A DNA stretch of 64,000 bases from Vibrio maritimus (GTDB lineage: Bacteria > Pseudomonadota > Gammaproteobacteria > Enterobacterales > Vibrionaceae), in NCBI GenBank assembly GCA_000755425.1, contig BBMT01000008.1, positions 141,524-205,523 of the forward strand, in the 5' to 3' direction. The notes beneath the pieces were generated by a model. It had not been told where the DNA came from and did no database searches. It worked only from the letters and a program-made list of their open reading frames with translations. Numbering within the stretch: position 1 is the first letter of the stretch; every line of letters begins with the position of its first letter. Positions 8,901 through 16,601 of this stretch are shown here, piece after piece. The position numbers and the translations under genes are program-made.

Positions 8901-11238
8901 TAACTCCGGGAAGCCTTTGCCTGTGCTGATTGAAAACAGTGATGGTTTCTTCAAACCCGGTGTCCATAAAGTCTCTTGGGCCGCGACAGATAACAATGGC
9001 AGAACCGGAAAGTCGCTGCAAACTATTACGGTCAATCCGTTAATCTCAATTGAAAAGGATGGTAAGACAGTCGAAGGTACTGAGCATCAAGTCAGAGTTT
9101 ATCTCAACGGAGAGCCTAAAGGCTATCCTGTCGTTATTCCATACTCGGTTGGCGGCACTATGGACTCGCAAGACCACGATCTCATCTCTGGAGAGATCGT
9201 GATCACTTCCGGACTTGAGGGGGTGATCAGTTTTGAGATTTTCAATGACAGTGTTGCTGATAGCGAAGAGACCTTGCTTATCACTCTATCTGATTCCGTC
9301 AACTTAGGAAGTAAACATCAGCACAGGTTGACCGTCTATGAGAGCAATGTGGCACCAGAAGTAGCGCTGCAAGTGATTCAAAATAGTCAACTTCGGACAA
9401 TTATTTCTCCGCAACAAGGAAATGTCACTATTACGGCTGTTGTTGATGACGCAAATCCAGGTGATAGCCACCAGTACCGGTGGATCAATGATAATTCATC
9501 ACTGGCTAATGTCAGTCAGGATGATTCGGTGTTTGAGTTTGACCCAAGTGCTCTTGTTGATGGTATTTATGAGCTCGCTATTGAAATCACTGATTCTGGC
9601 GGTGAAGCTGTCAATACCAGTGTGTTCTTGGAGGTCATAGCAGAGTTATCGACTTTGGGTGGACAGGACACTGATGGCGATCTTATCCCAGACAACCAAG
9701 AAGGCTACAGTGATAGTGACGGCGACGGCATTCCAGATTTTCAGGATGCGATTTCTGAATGTAATGTCATCCAGTCTTATGCATCAGAGTCAACCAGCTA
9801 TCTGGTAGAGGGCGAACCAGGTGTGTGCTTGCGTAGAGGGGTGACCATTTCGAACGCTCTCACGGGAGGCGCGTTATTACTTGAACAAGAGCTTCCATCT
9901 GATGACGTTACAACAAATGTTGGCGGAATATTTGATTATGTTGCGGTAGGTTTACCTATTGCAGGGCAAAGCTACTCGCTTGTAATGCCGCAAACTAGAC
10001 CGATACCTCGCGATGCTATTTACCGCAAATACAGTGACACTAACGGTTGGATTACGTTAGTTAACAATGGCTCTGATCCTGATAATTATATCTCTTCAGC
10101 GCCAGGGTTTGAAGGTTACTGCCCACCTCCAGGTGATAGCTCATGGCAAAAAGGCGAGTTAGTAGAAGGACATTGGTGCGTCCAACTTACCATTAAAGAC
10201 GGTGGTCCTTATGACGATGATGGCGAGGAGAATGGAAGGATTATTGACCCAGGCGGCGTAGCAACCACCTCTTCAAATAGATTTCCGAATGCGCTCCCTG
10301 ATGAGGTTAACGTTGTTAAAGGGGGCACTGTATCCATTGATGTACTCGCGAACGACACCGACGACGATGGCGACATGCTTTATGTGACAAGTGCCAGCGG
10401 TAAACTAGGCAACGTGTCTATTGATAACAATCAAGTAGTCTATCAAGCACCAGCAGACTTCTTTGGCGTTGACACTGTAAGATATGGCATCTCCGATGGA
10501 AATGGTGGTACGGCATTTTCAAACGTCACTGTGAATGTGAACTTGGCGAGTGACGAGCCCGTAAGAAATAGCTCCAGCGGCGGTTCTCTGGGAGGATGGA
10601 TAGTGATGATATTGGCAATGCTGGGTTCGATTCGTACCCAGAGAGTGCGCGTTAGCGTGGCTCTACTGGGATTACTCACTGCATTTAACGTCAATGCTGG
10701 CTGGTTTCTTAAGGCGGACATCGGTCAAGCGAGAGCGGATGATAGAAACTATGACACCAATGCACAGGTGTTGAGTGTCGAAGATCGTGATACGGCTTGG
10801 TTACTCGGGGTGGGATATCGATATAACCAAGATTGGGCGATATCCGTTAACTATATCAATCTTGGCAAAGGGAGTGCCGAATTAGCAGCTGACGTTGGTC
10901 AATCTCCAGAGGACTATCACCGCACAGTTGCCAAAGTGACGCCAGCTCTTGGACACGGTATTGGATTGGATGTTGACTATACCTTGTGGGAAAATGACAA
11001 GGTATCGCTCAATGGTATCGGTGGAGCACTAGCTTGGCGAACGGAATTTGAAAGCGAATATCAAGGGGAAAAAATTGAATCTTCGGAAGACGGTATCGAT
11101 CCTTACGTCGCTTTCGCGCTTAAAGGAAAACTGTCTTCGAATGTGTTGCTCGGTGCAAAAGTGTCACGTTATTTTATCCGCTTGAACGATGTGACAACCT
11201 ACAGTGCGACCGTCGAGTATCAGTTTGGTGACCACTAG
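5968..11238 (+). CDS. giant repeat protein, C-terminal part: tandem cadherin-like repeats, GlyGly-CTERM-like signal, OM barrel
   Basis: This is the continuation (about 1,756 codons) of the protein begun upstream; its apparent TTG start is simply the Leu codon after the frameshift. Modules in order: two VEASQ-type repeats; six 91-residue cadherin-like (tandem-95 type) repeats with DEDNNQTLSFNFSD and SHGEI...VYTPTANYNGSDSF; one divergent repeat; a HYR-like module; a Calx-beta-like module; thrombospondin type-3 calcium motifs (DTDGDLIPDNQ, DSDGDGIPDFQD); a choice-of-anchor-U-like domain; and one more tandem-95 repeat (DVLANDTDDDGD). It then has GGSLGGW plus a hydrophobic stretch and Arg residues, resembling GlyGly-CTERM. 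A second signal-like segment (ALLGLLTAFNVNA) and a barrel of about 180 residues ending VEYQFGDH follow. Reconstructed length is about 2,840 residues. The role is probably surface adhesion or matrix, by inference. Confidence 0.8.
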   Translation: MSPTYTEGAATSYVYSSASVNTVESSQTITGATFTISGAQDGSEEALVVDATEITLVQGTSGTTPTNLIDYSVSVSGNVATVVLSNVTGTAQLAQQLLNYIGYIHKGQDPTEGNRVVTLTEVTDSGSNSGYNDNLNDTLAIASTVSVSAVDDAPTLSASALNQTFTENGSAVSVFSSAAIDTVEASQLIESITWQVTGVANSGSEYLVIDGSEVSLADEVSGTTSANSFAYQVSLVSSGVFAVSVSKQDSTSNYQTLIDGITYRNTAENIVTGTRTISITELVDSGGSDGDNLNSNSSLSLTSTLPIVGVNDDPSITIGNQLSTDEDNNQTLSFNFSDADGDTVTATEKSAPSHGEIAISGTDIVYTPTANYNGSDSFTITLTDGNGYTVDKTINVTVSSVNDEPSITIASTLTTDEDNNQTLSFNFSDVDGDTVTAAEKSAPSHGEIAINGTDIVYTPTANYNGSDSFTITLTDGNGYTVDKTINVTVSSVNDEPSITIASTLTTDEDNNQTLSFNFSDVDGDTVTATEKSAPSHGEIAINGTDIVYTPTANYNGSDSFTITLTDGNGYTVDKTINVTVSSINDEPSITIASTLTTDEDNNQTLSFNFSDVDGDTVTATEKSAPSHGEIAINGTDIVYTPTANYNGSDSFTITLTDGNGYTVDKTINVTVSSVNDEPSITIASTLTTDEDNNQTLSFNFSDVDGDTVTATEKSAPSHGEIAIDGTDIVYTPTANYNGSDSFTITLTDGNGYTVDKTINVTVSSVNDEPSIAIASTLTTDEDNNQTLSFNFSDVDGDTVTATEKSAPSHGQIVINNTDIVYKPNANYNGSDSFVITLTDSNGYTVDRTINVTVSSVNDEPVVTNELLTFSATQLGSYSFAPLTNDLDPENDTLALTWATADSGTLVINGDRIELQTSQVGLVTIKYGVTDNNGAEVIGKAVLEIISGEGPVVTAPDDVEVNATALFTKVTLGVATAQDNSGKPLPVLIENSDGFFKPGVHKVSWAATDNNGRTGKSLQTITVNPLISIEKDGKTVEGTEHQVRVYLNGEPKGYPVVIPYSVGGTMDSQDHDLISGEIVITSGLEGVISFEIFNDSVADSEETLLITLSDSVNLGSKHQHRLTVYESNVAPEVALQVIQNSQLRTIISPQQGNVTITAVVDDANPGDSHQYRWINDNSSLANVSQDDSVFEFDPSALVDGIYELAIEITDSGGEAVNTSVFLEVIAELSTLGGQDTDGDLIPDNQEGYSDSDGDGIPDFQDAISECNVIQSYASESTSYLVEGEPGVCLRRGVTISNALTGGALLLEQELPSDDVTTNVGGIFDYVAVGLPIAGQSYSLVMPQTRPIPRDAIYRKYSDTNGWITLVNNGSDPDNYISSAPGFEGYCPPPGDSSWQKGELVEGHWCVQLTIKDGGPYDDDGEENGRIIDPGGVATTSSNRFPNALPDEVNVVKGGTVSIDVLANDTDDDGDMLYVTSASGKLGNVSIDNNQVVYQAPADFFGVDTVRYGISDGNGGTAFSNVTVNVNLASDEPVRNSSSGGSLGGWIVMILAMLGSIRTQRVRVSVALLGLLTAFNVNAGWFLKADIGQARADDRNYDTNAQVLSVEDRDTAWLLGVGYRYNQDWAISVNYINLGKGSAELAADVGQSPEDYHRTVAKVTPALGHGIGLDVDYTLWENDKVSLNGIGGALAWRTEFESEYQGEKIESSEDGIDPYVAFALKGKLSSNVLLGAKVSRYFIRLNDVTTYSATVEYQFGDH
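6898..8535 (+). repeat. six tandem 273-bp repeats (91 codons each)
   Basis: Copies begin with AATGATGA at 6898, 7171, 7444, 7717, 7990 and 8263, and the next module starts at 8536, giving exact 273-base spacing. The inner copies are almost identical in DNA as well as protein, while the first and last are more divergent (for example GNQLSTDE in copy 1 and VINNTDIVYKPN in copy 6). This is the pattern left by recent duplication or gene conversion, and copy number could vary between strains or be misassembled. Confidence 0.97.
10579..10650 (+). other. GlyGly-CTERM-like sorting signal inside the giant protein
   Basis: The codons give SSSGGSLGGW, then a hydrophobic segment (IVMILAMLGS), then IRTQR. 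This is the usual order of the GlyGly-CTERM signal: Gly-Gly motif, membrane helix, basic cluster, recognised by rhombosortase in Vibrio and Shewanella. Normally it is the extreme C-terminus. Here it is followed directly by a second signal-peptide-like stretch (10651-10698) and an outer-membrane barrel (10699-11235). Confidence 0.7.
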
Positions 11239-11297
11239 AACGCTTGGTCGGCTTAGCTAAGAACGTGCTCAATTAGGGCGGAATAAAGTCAAAAAGT

Positions 11298-11328
11298 AAG
11301 CCGGGGCATATTGCTCCGGCTTCTTTTT
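11298..11328 (+). terminator. intrinsic terminator of the giant protein gene
   Basis: AAGCCGG and CCGGCTT arms enclose a short loop and are followed by CTTTTT, 60 bases after the stop codon. The reverse direction lacks an equally good T run after the hairpin. Confidence 0.8.
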
Positions 11329-11351
11329 GGATGGCATGCCGCCTGTCTTAT

Positions 11352-11744
11352 TTAAGACATAACATAGGATATCGCCTTTTCTGCTAAGGCTTCGTCTTCG
11401 GCTTCACTCATACCACTTACGCCGACCGCACCAATGACTTTTCCATTTATATCGATAGGCACACCGCCACCAAGTCCTGTGAATTTTGCATCTGTCCAGT
11501 AGCCCATATCCTTACCGGTTTCCTGCGCCCACTTACCAAGATTACCACTTGGCTGGCGCTCGCGTGCGGCAGTATAGGCTTTGTTTGGCGCTAATACGCC
11601 AGATTGCAAACTGCAATTATCCATCTTGAAGAACGCGATGAGATCACCATGACTATCGGTGACTGCGGCAGCAAGGTCAAGGTTGTTTTCTTTTGCATGA
11701 GCCAAAATGAAGTTCAGTATTTGCTGAGCATGATTAAGTGTCAT
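11352..11744 (-). CDS. GlcG/HbpS-family heme-binding-like protein
   Basis: A 130-residue protein of the GlcG/HbpS (DUF336) family. Typical features are AAAVTDSHGDLIAFFKMD near the N-terminus, a central NKAYTAARER segment, and the C-terminal GGVPIDINGKVIGAVGVSG motif. Family members bind heme or occur as small accessory proteins beside oxidoreductases; the substrate here is unknown. The start is ATG at 11744 with AAGAGGAG just upstream; a longer in-frame extension to 11885 overlaps the preceding gene and is not credible. It lies 13 bases after the aldo/keto reductase stop on the same strand, so the two form an operon. Confidence 0.9.
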   Translation of the reverse strand: MTLNHAQQILNFILAHAKENNLDLAAAVTDSHGDLIAFFKMDNCSLQSGVLAPNKAYTAARERQPSGNLGKWAQETGKDMGYWTDAKFTGLGGGVPIDINGKVIGAVGVSGMSEAEDEALAEKAISYVMS

Positions 11745-11757
11745 GTCTTGGCTCCTC

Positions 11758-12705
11758 TTATGGCATTTGCTGGCCGCGAGCGGCTTCGAACAGTAAATAC
11801 CAGTCTTCACGACTGAGTTCGAAAGACTCAGCTTGAGCACATGCACGAATTCGATCGAGGTTGGTGGTGCCAATAACTGGCGCAATGTTCGCTGGATGAC
11901 GCAAAAGCCAACCTAAAACGATAGCTTCCGTGGAAACTTGATACTTGGCAGCCAGCTTAGCAACGATCGCAGCTGTGTTTTGAACCATTTCTGGTTGGCT
12001 ACTTACATCACGGCCTGTAAATAGACCTTGGCTCAAGCTCCCCCAGGCTTGCAGTTCCACATTATGGCTACGGCAATATTCGATGGTGCCAAGTGTTGAG
12101 CTTGAATGAGAGGTGATGCCTTCTTCCAGCCAATCGAGTTTGGTAAGACTCATTTCCAGTTGATTGCACACAATAGGCGTTGAGAGCGCAGATTGAAGTA
12201 ACGTCATTTGGTGCAGGTTCATATTAGAAACACCGAGCTGACGGATCTTACCGGACTGTTGCAATGTCTCTATCGCTTGAGCCACTTCCTCTGGAACCAT
12301 TAGTGGGTCTGGGCGGTGCAGTAACAATGTGTCGATTTGTTCTAGACCTAAGCGCTCTAAAATGCCATCAACCATGTTGAGAATGTGCGTCTTAGAGAAG
12401 TCGTAGCGACCCGGTCCGGTTTCGTCGGCAAAACGGATGCCACACTTTGATTGAATGGTGAGCTGATTTGCTAGCTCTGGGCGATCTTTTAGCGCAATGC
12501 CAAATACTTTTTCTGCTTTGCCACGGGTATAGATATCTGCATGATCGAATATGGTGATTCCTGATTCAATTGCTGTATCAATAACTTGATGTGCCTGCTG
12601 AATGTGCTGAGCAGTGATTGGGCTATTATCCCAGCCGCCACCAAGGCCCATGCAGCCATAAATAATTCGAGAGGTTGGATTTTGGTTCACGATTTGAGAA
12701 GACAT
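11758..12705 (-). CDS. aldo/keto reductase (YdhF-like)
   Basis: A 315-residue NADPH-dependent aldo/keto reductase resembling E. coli YdhF. The catalytic tetrad can be placed at Asp54 and Tyr59 (FDHADIY), Lys87 (IQSKCG) and His130 (LLLHRPDP). The C-terminal VIGTTNLDRI segment is the usual nucleotide-binding loop. The start is ATG at 12705 with AGGAG 7 bases upstream. It is divergent from a LysR-type regulator, with a perfect palindrome between them, and is followed by the GlcG-like gene. The regulator probably controls this pair. The natural substrate cannot be read from the sequence. Confidence 0.9.
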   Translation of the reverse strand: MSSQIVNQNPTSRIIYGCMGLGGGWDNSPITAQHIQQAHQVIDTAIESGITIFDHADIYTRGKAEKVFGIALKDRPELANQLTIQSKCGIRFADETGPGRYDFSKTHILNMVDGILERLGLEQIDTLLLHRPDPLMVPEEVAQAIETLQQSGKIRQLGVSNMNLHQMTLLQSALSTPIVCNQLEMSLTKLDWLEEGITSHSSSTLGTIEYCRSHNVELQAWGSLSQGLFTGRDVSSQPEMVQNTAAIVAKLAAKYQVSTEAIVLGWLLRHPANIAPVIGTTNLDRIRACAQAESFELSREDWYLLFEAARGQQMP

Positions 12706-12778
12706 CTTTCGACTCCTTGTTATTGTGTCTAAACCAAGATTGCCTTAAAAAATTGTTATGAAAAAGATGGTAAATAAA

Positions 12779-12808
12779 AATCATTGTTTGATATAACAAA
12801 CAATGATT
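12779..12808. promoter_or_regulatory. perfect palindrome, likely LysR operator
   Basis: Two perfect 12-base arms, AATCATTGTTTG and CAAACAATGATT, are separated by ATATAA. The element sits in the divergent region between the aldo/keto reductase and the LysR gene. Its dyad and T-N11-A spacing suit a LysR-type binding site. No T run follows, so it is not a terminator. Confidence 0.65.
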
Positions 12809-12846
12809 GGTAGTTGGTTTGAACGGTGACAAGGATATGACAAAAC

Positions 12847-13735
12847 ATGCAGCACAAGAAAATTGAGCGGTTGATGCTGTTTGCAGAGGTAGCGAACGCA
12901 TTGAGCTTTACTAAAGCAGCGGACAAACTTGATATCTCAAGAGGCTATCTGTCCACTCAAATCAAACAGTTGGAAAAAGAGCTTGGATACAGTTTGATGA
13001 TTCGCTCGACCAGGAGCATCCGTCTTACACCACAAGGTGAGAGAGTAGCGGCAGGCATGGAGTCGGTCGCACAAACGTTGGTTGAAATAGAGCGCAGTGC
13101 TGGCTACGAAAATCAATCTCTGGAAGATGATTCGTATTACCGCGCCAATGCAGTTTACTCAAGGTGTGTTACTGGACTTATGTCAGCGATTTAGTGCCCA
13201 GCATCCTGGAGTAACCTTTGATATTGAGTGCAGCTACAGAAGTTTCAACTTGGTCAGAGACAATTTTGATTTTGCCTTTAGAGCGACCCGTAAACCGCCA
13301 GAGAACATGATTGCGAAGAAGTTGTTCTCCTACAGTCATGCAGTGACAGGAGCTCCAGATTACTTTGAACAATATGGCGAACCTTCGCATCCTAATCAGT
13401 TGTGTGAACATCAATGTATGAACAACAGCAATGATGATACTTGGCCGTTTGCTGATGGCGAGTACCCGATACAGGGATGGCTCAAAAACAACGATAATTT
13501 GATACTAAAAACCCAGGCGCTTGCCGGGCGGGGTATCATTTACACCCCAGAGTACTTTGTCAGCAAAGAAGTGCAGGCAGGTCAATTGGTCAGCGTATTG
13601 AAGGAGCATATTATTAGTTCCAACGATTTCTACTTAATCTACCCTCAGGTCATGAAACGTTCATTGCGCTTGAGCCGATTTATCGAATTTGTTTTGGACG
13701 AGTTCCATCTATCTCCAGCCCCTTGGACTTTGTAA
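12847..13735 (+). pseudogene. LysR-family regulator (frameshifted)
   Basis: The N-terminal half (12847-13194 frame) is a typical LysR winged helix, with ALSFTKAADKLDISRGYLS and LEKELGYSLMIRSTRSIRLT. The C-terminal half (frame from 13097) is the substrate-binding domain, from MIRITAPMQFTQG to the stop at 13735. The frame changes near 13125-13130, between SLE and MIRI. It is repaired by removing one base or adding two, unlike most breaks in the window. Reconstructed length is about 295 residues, normal for LysR. It is divergent from the aldo/keto reductase it probably regulates. It may be a true pseudogene or a sequence error. Confidence 0.8.
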
Positions 13736-14289
13736 ACCTGACTCGATAAACAGCGCACGATAGAAGTAAAGAGCACAAAAAGGGCGCCTTGGCGCCCGTT
13801 AAACTTTTCACAACGATTAGTTAGGTATGCATTTAACATCCAGAGTAATTTCTCTTGCTCTCGAATGTAGTCACCCATCAATGCGGCAGTACCTTCATCA
13901 TTGGTTTGTGATGCTTGCTCTAAGATCTCGCGTTGACGATGAATTAAAATCGAGAAACCATTCACAAGACCCGTAACACATTCTTTGCCACGATATGCGT
14001 TTTGATGTTCTTCGATCTGGCTCTGTTCAAGGTAGCGGCTAAACGAGTGATCTGGCGTGTGACCGATGGTTAGAATTCGCTCTGCCAACTCATCGATTTT
14101 GGTCTGTAGATCGGTGTAGATTTCCTCAAATTTGACATGAAGTTCAAAAAACTGCTCACCTTTGATGTTCCAGTGGTAACCACGAGTGTTCATGTACAAC
14201 ACTTGGTAGTTGGCGAGTAGTTGATTAAGTTCAGCTGCAACGGCTTGTGATGCGTCTTTGTCTAGACCGATAAGATTAGTGGTTTTCAT
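13645..14289 (-). CDS. dps: Dps-family ferritin-like DNA-protection protein (C-terminus over-extended by frameshift)
   Basis: The first 156 or so residues are Dps: a 12-mer ferritin-like protein that oxidises Fe(II) with peroxide and binds DNA. The ferroxidase region is clear (YHWNIKGEQFFELHVKFEEIYTD), and the family C-terminal helix reads REQEKLLWMLNAYL. Dps should end here. Adding one A (CTAACTAA to CTAAACTAA) gives a stop at 13817-13819. As given, the frame runs on for about 58 residues through the gene's own terminator and into the 3' end of the opposing lysR gene, which is not credible. The start is ATG at 14289 with AGGA upstream. Single gene, probably induced by oxidative or stationary-phase stress as in relatives. 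Confidence 0.9.
   Translation of the reverse strand: MKTTNLIGLDKDASQAVAAELNQLLANYQVLYMNTRGYHWNIKGEQFFELHVKFEEIYTDLQTKIDELAERILTIGHTPDHSFSRYLEQSQIEEHQNAYRGKECVTGLVNGFSILIHRQREILEQASQTNDEGTAALMGDYIREQEKLLWMLNAYLTNRCEKFNGRQGALFVLFTSIVRCLSSQVYKVQGAGDRWNSSKTNSINRLKRNERFMT
13777..13797 (-). terminator. terminator of dps
   Basis: On the minus strand GGGCGCC-AA-GGCGCCC is followed by TTTTTG. It lies about 20 bases after the inferred true dps stop and inside the over-extended reading frame. Confidence 0.8.
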
Positions 14290-14411
14290 AATACTGTCCT
14301 CTAGAAAGAGTGGAATCTTGTTTTGTTGGAGTCAGTATATGGCGGAGCGTTAAAAAGGAATAATCGATTGTAGTGATAGTATTGATAGGTGTTTGCTATT
14401 GCTATTTTGTC

Positions 14412-14458
14412 GTCTTACAAGGTCGCCATTCCAGCTTTAGTGGGAATGGCGTCTTATT
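14412..14458. terminator. hairpin 3' of the nitroreductase gene
   Basis: CGCCATTCC and GGGAATGGCG form a strong stem around AGCTTTAGT. It lies just after the nitroreductase stop (minus strand). No good T run follows on that strand, so it is either a weak terminator or an RNA-stabilising hairpin. Confidence 0.45.
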
Positions 14459-14474
14459 AATGCTCACTGCTAGT

Positions 14475-15200
14475 TCAGTGAGAGATAATCACTTCTTCGT
14501 TAGGTACACGATGACGCTCACCGTAGATCCCTTCTTCAGTTCGAACGCCACAACTGATGATCATCGTAATTTCATCGCTATCGGCTAGACCTAACAATGC
14601 TTTGGCTCGCACGGAGTCAAACCCTTCCATTGGGCAAGTATCGTATCCTTGCTCGCGCATCGACAGCATGAACGTCATTGAAGCGAGTGAAGCACTTTTG
14701 TGAAGGCACACACGAACATCTTGTTTGCTGACTTCTCTTACCATCGGCTTATTGCGCCCCAGCCAGAAGCTGTAAATCTTACGCATTAATCCACGCAGAC
14801 CTAAAGCATCATTGTTGTACACCATAGGAATGAGCTTGTCGTAGTATTTAAATGCGCGCTTTGAGGTCTCGTCTTCGCGACCCGCAAAATTAGCACGCAC
14901 GATATCTGCATTCATTGCCGCGCGCTGTTTCCATTTGTCCGGCGTTACCGTGACGACCACCAATTCATTAGCCGTTTTAGCTGCATTTTGCCCCATACAG
15001 ATCTCTGCAAGCTGCTGGCGTTTTTCATCGCTGATGACTCGATGGAATACCCACATTTGCATGTTGCTGCTATTTGGGCTGAGAGTCGCGTGTTCGAGGG
15101 CGCGTTGAACCGCGTTGTGGTCAAACGCCGCTTCAGCGTTGTATTTGCGTACTGAGCGGCGAGAGTTGAGTAGTTGTTCAAGTGGAGAGACGTTGTTCAT
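14475..15200 (-). CDS. nitroreductase family protein
   Basis: A 241-residue flavin-dependent nitroreductase-family enzyme. The N-terminal SRRSVRKYNAEA motif binds the FMN phosphate, and LEHATLSPNSSNMQMW is the conserved second element. A late CPMEGFDSVRAKALLGL motif and IISCGVRTEEG close the fold. Family members use NAD(P)H to reduce nitro compounds, quinones or related substrates; the specificity here is not readable. The start is ATG at 15200. It is monocistronic, between dps and an acyltransferase, with a hairpin after its stop. Confidence 0.88.
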   Translation of the reverse strand: MNNVSPLEQLLNSRRSVRKYNAEAAFDHNAVQRALEHATLSPNSSNMQMWVFHRVISDEKRQQLAEICMGQNAAKTANELVVVTVTPDKWKQRAAMNADIVRANFAGREDETSKRAFKYYDKLIPMVYNNDALGLRGLMRKIYSFWLGRNKPMVREVSKQDVRVCLHKSASLASMTFMLSMREQGYDTCPMEGFDSVRAKALLGLADSDEITMIISCGVRTEEGIYGERHRVPNEEVIISH

Positions 15201-15285
15201 GGTTGTACCTGATGCTTGTAATCGGCACCTTTCTATCAGGTATCCCGTCTCTCTACAAGTAACTTAAGGCAATGTCTAAGAGTCG

Positions 15286-16371
15286 TTACTTAGCCGATGG
15301 GCAGTTTTCAGCTGGTTGGGTTTTCAGTTTCAAGCGACGAAGCTTGGCAAATGAGATTGGGCTCTTTTCGATAATAAACATTAGGATAACGGAACCAATC
15401 AGAGTACCAAAAAAGATAACAAGATCGGCTGATACACTTTGTAGCCTGAGTATCCCGACGAGATTGTTCATGTAAATGACAACCAAAAGGTGCACAACAT
15501 AAATCGGTAAGACCCATTGTCCTAGCTTTTGCCATATGGGGTGTCGGCCGAGTTGAGGTTTAGCAAGTAAGAAAAAGAACAAACCTGCCCCCCAGATAGC
15601 TGTTCCCAACAGGAAATCGTTTAGGTTAAAGAGTTGATCAAAACCGTGTAAATAATAAGCTTCGGCAAAGTGCAATAGCATACCGACACCAGCAAGTAGC
15701 AGAGCCGCTGTTGCTGATATGGACCAGTCATTGCGGCGAGCTTCGAATCCGATAGCAACCATCAAGAAACTAAAGAAAGGACCATTTCTGGTAAATATTG
15801 GTGTCTCTACTTCGGTAATGACACCATAGCTTCCTGCAATGAGGCCGTAGACATAAATAATGGCTGCGAAAGGAATGATTAGCTTGCGACATTTGTTATC
15901 GACAAACCAAGCGATCATAAATACCGCCATCGCCAGTGAAGGTATAAACCACAGGTGAACGAGTCCGCCTTCAAAAAGAGAGTTAAGGGGCGCTTGCATA
16001 AGATATTGCCAATACCCTTGCCTTTCCGCTAGATACCCATGCTCAGCCACAACACTTAAGTTAAATGGTAGTACTAGATGTATGACGCTCCAAATTAGCC
16101 AAATCACCATCAGTGGTATGCAGTAATTCTTGGCAGCTGTGTAAGGGGTAGCGTTTAACTTTGGATAGATGAGATAACCAGCGATAAGAAAAAATAGAGG
16201 CACAGCAAATCGTGCAGCTTGGTTGGTGATGAAGTTTAACCATGGCTCTTCGTCAATGTAGCCGTAATCCATAAACAACTGACAATGAATAGAAATAATA
16301 GCCACTAGTGCGATAACTCGAGCTAACTCGAAACTAGTGATTTTCTCTGATTTTTTAATAACTTGCTGCAT
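15286..16371 (-). CDS. acyltransferase family 3 membrane protein (copy 1)
   Basis: A roughly 361-residue integral membrane acyltransferase (Acyl_transf_3, OafA/WecH-like). The family His is visible in the first helix (ALVAIISIHCQLFMDYG), followed by RFAVPLFFLIAGYLIYPKL and about ten hydrophobic helices. Such enzymes O-acetylate surface glycans; the acceptor is unknown. I use the ATG at 16371; a TTG at 16392 in the same frame is possible, and neither has a strong ribosome binding site. The next gene upstream is a paralogue of about the same length with the same helices, so this is a tandem duplication. Confidence 0.85.
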   Translation of the reverse strand: MQQVIKKSEKITSFELARVIALVAIISIHCQLFMDYGYIDEEPWLNFITNQAARFAVPLFFLIAGYLIYPKLNATPYTAAKNYCIPLMVIWLIWSVIHLVLPFNLSVVAEHGYLAERQGYWQYLMQAPLNSLFEGGLVHLWFIPSLAMAVFMIAWFVDNKCRKLIIPFAAIIYVYGLIAGSYGVITEVETPIFTRNGPFFSFLMVAIGFEARRNDWSISATAALLLAGVGMLLHFAEAYYLHGFDQLFNLNDFLLGTAIWGAGLFFFLLAKPQLGRHPIWQKLGQWVLPIYVVHLLVVIYMNNLVGILRLQSVSADLVIFFGTLIGSVILMFIIEKSPISFAKLRRLKLKTQPAENCPSAK

Positions 16372-16601
16372 ACTGTATAAATGGCTCTGCAATGTAATTG
16401 GAACCCGACCACATTAGCATTTATGCAAATTCCTGATGTGTCCAGAGTCAATAATTTATCGTGCAACAATGAGAATTTTGCAACAATTTGTGGTCTGTCA
16501 TAAATTTCTTTTTGCCCATTGTTTGGGGCGGCCACATCACTTTGCTGTATTTAGCTGGTATCGTGACTCCGTTGGTGAATCAATTGCTTCACTGGTTTTG
16601 G

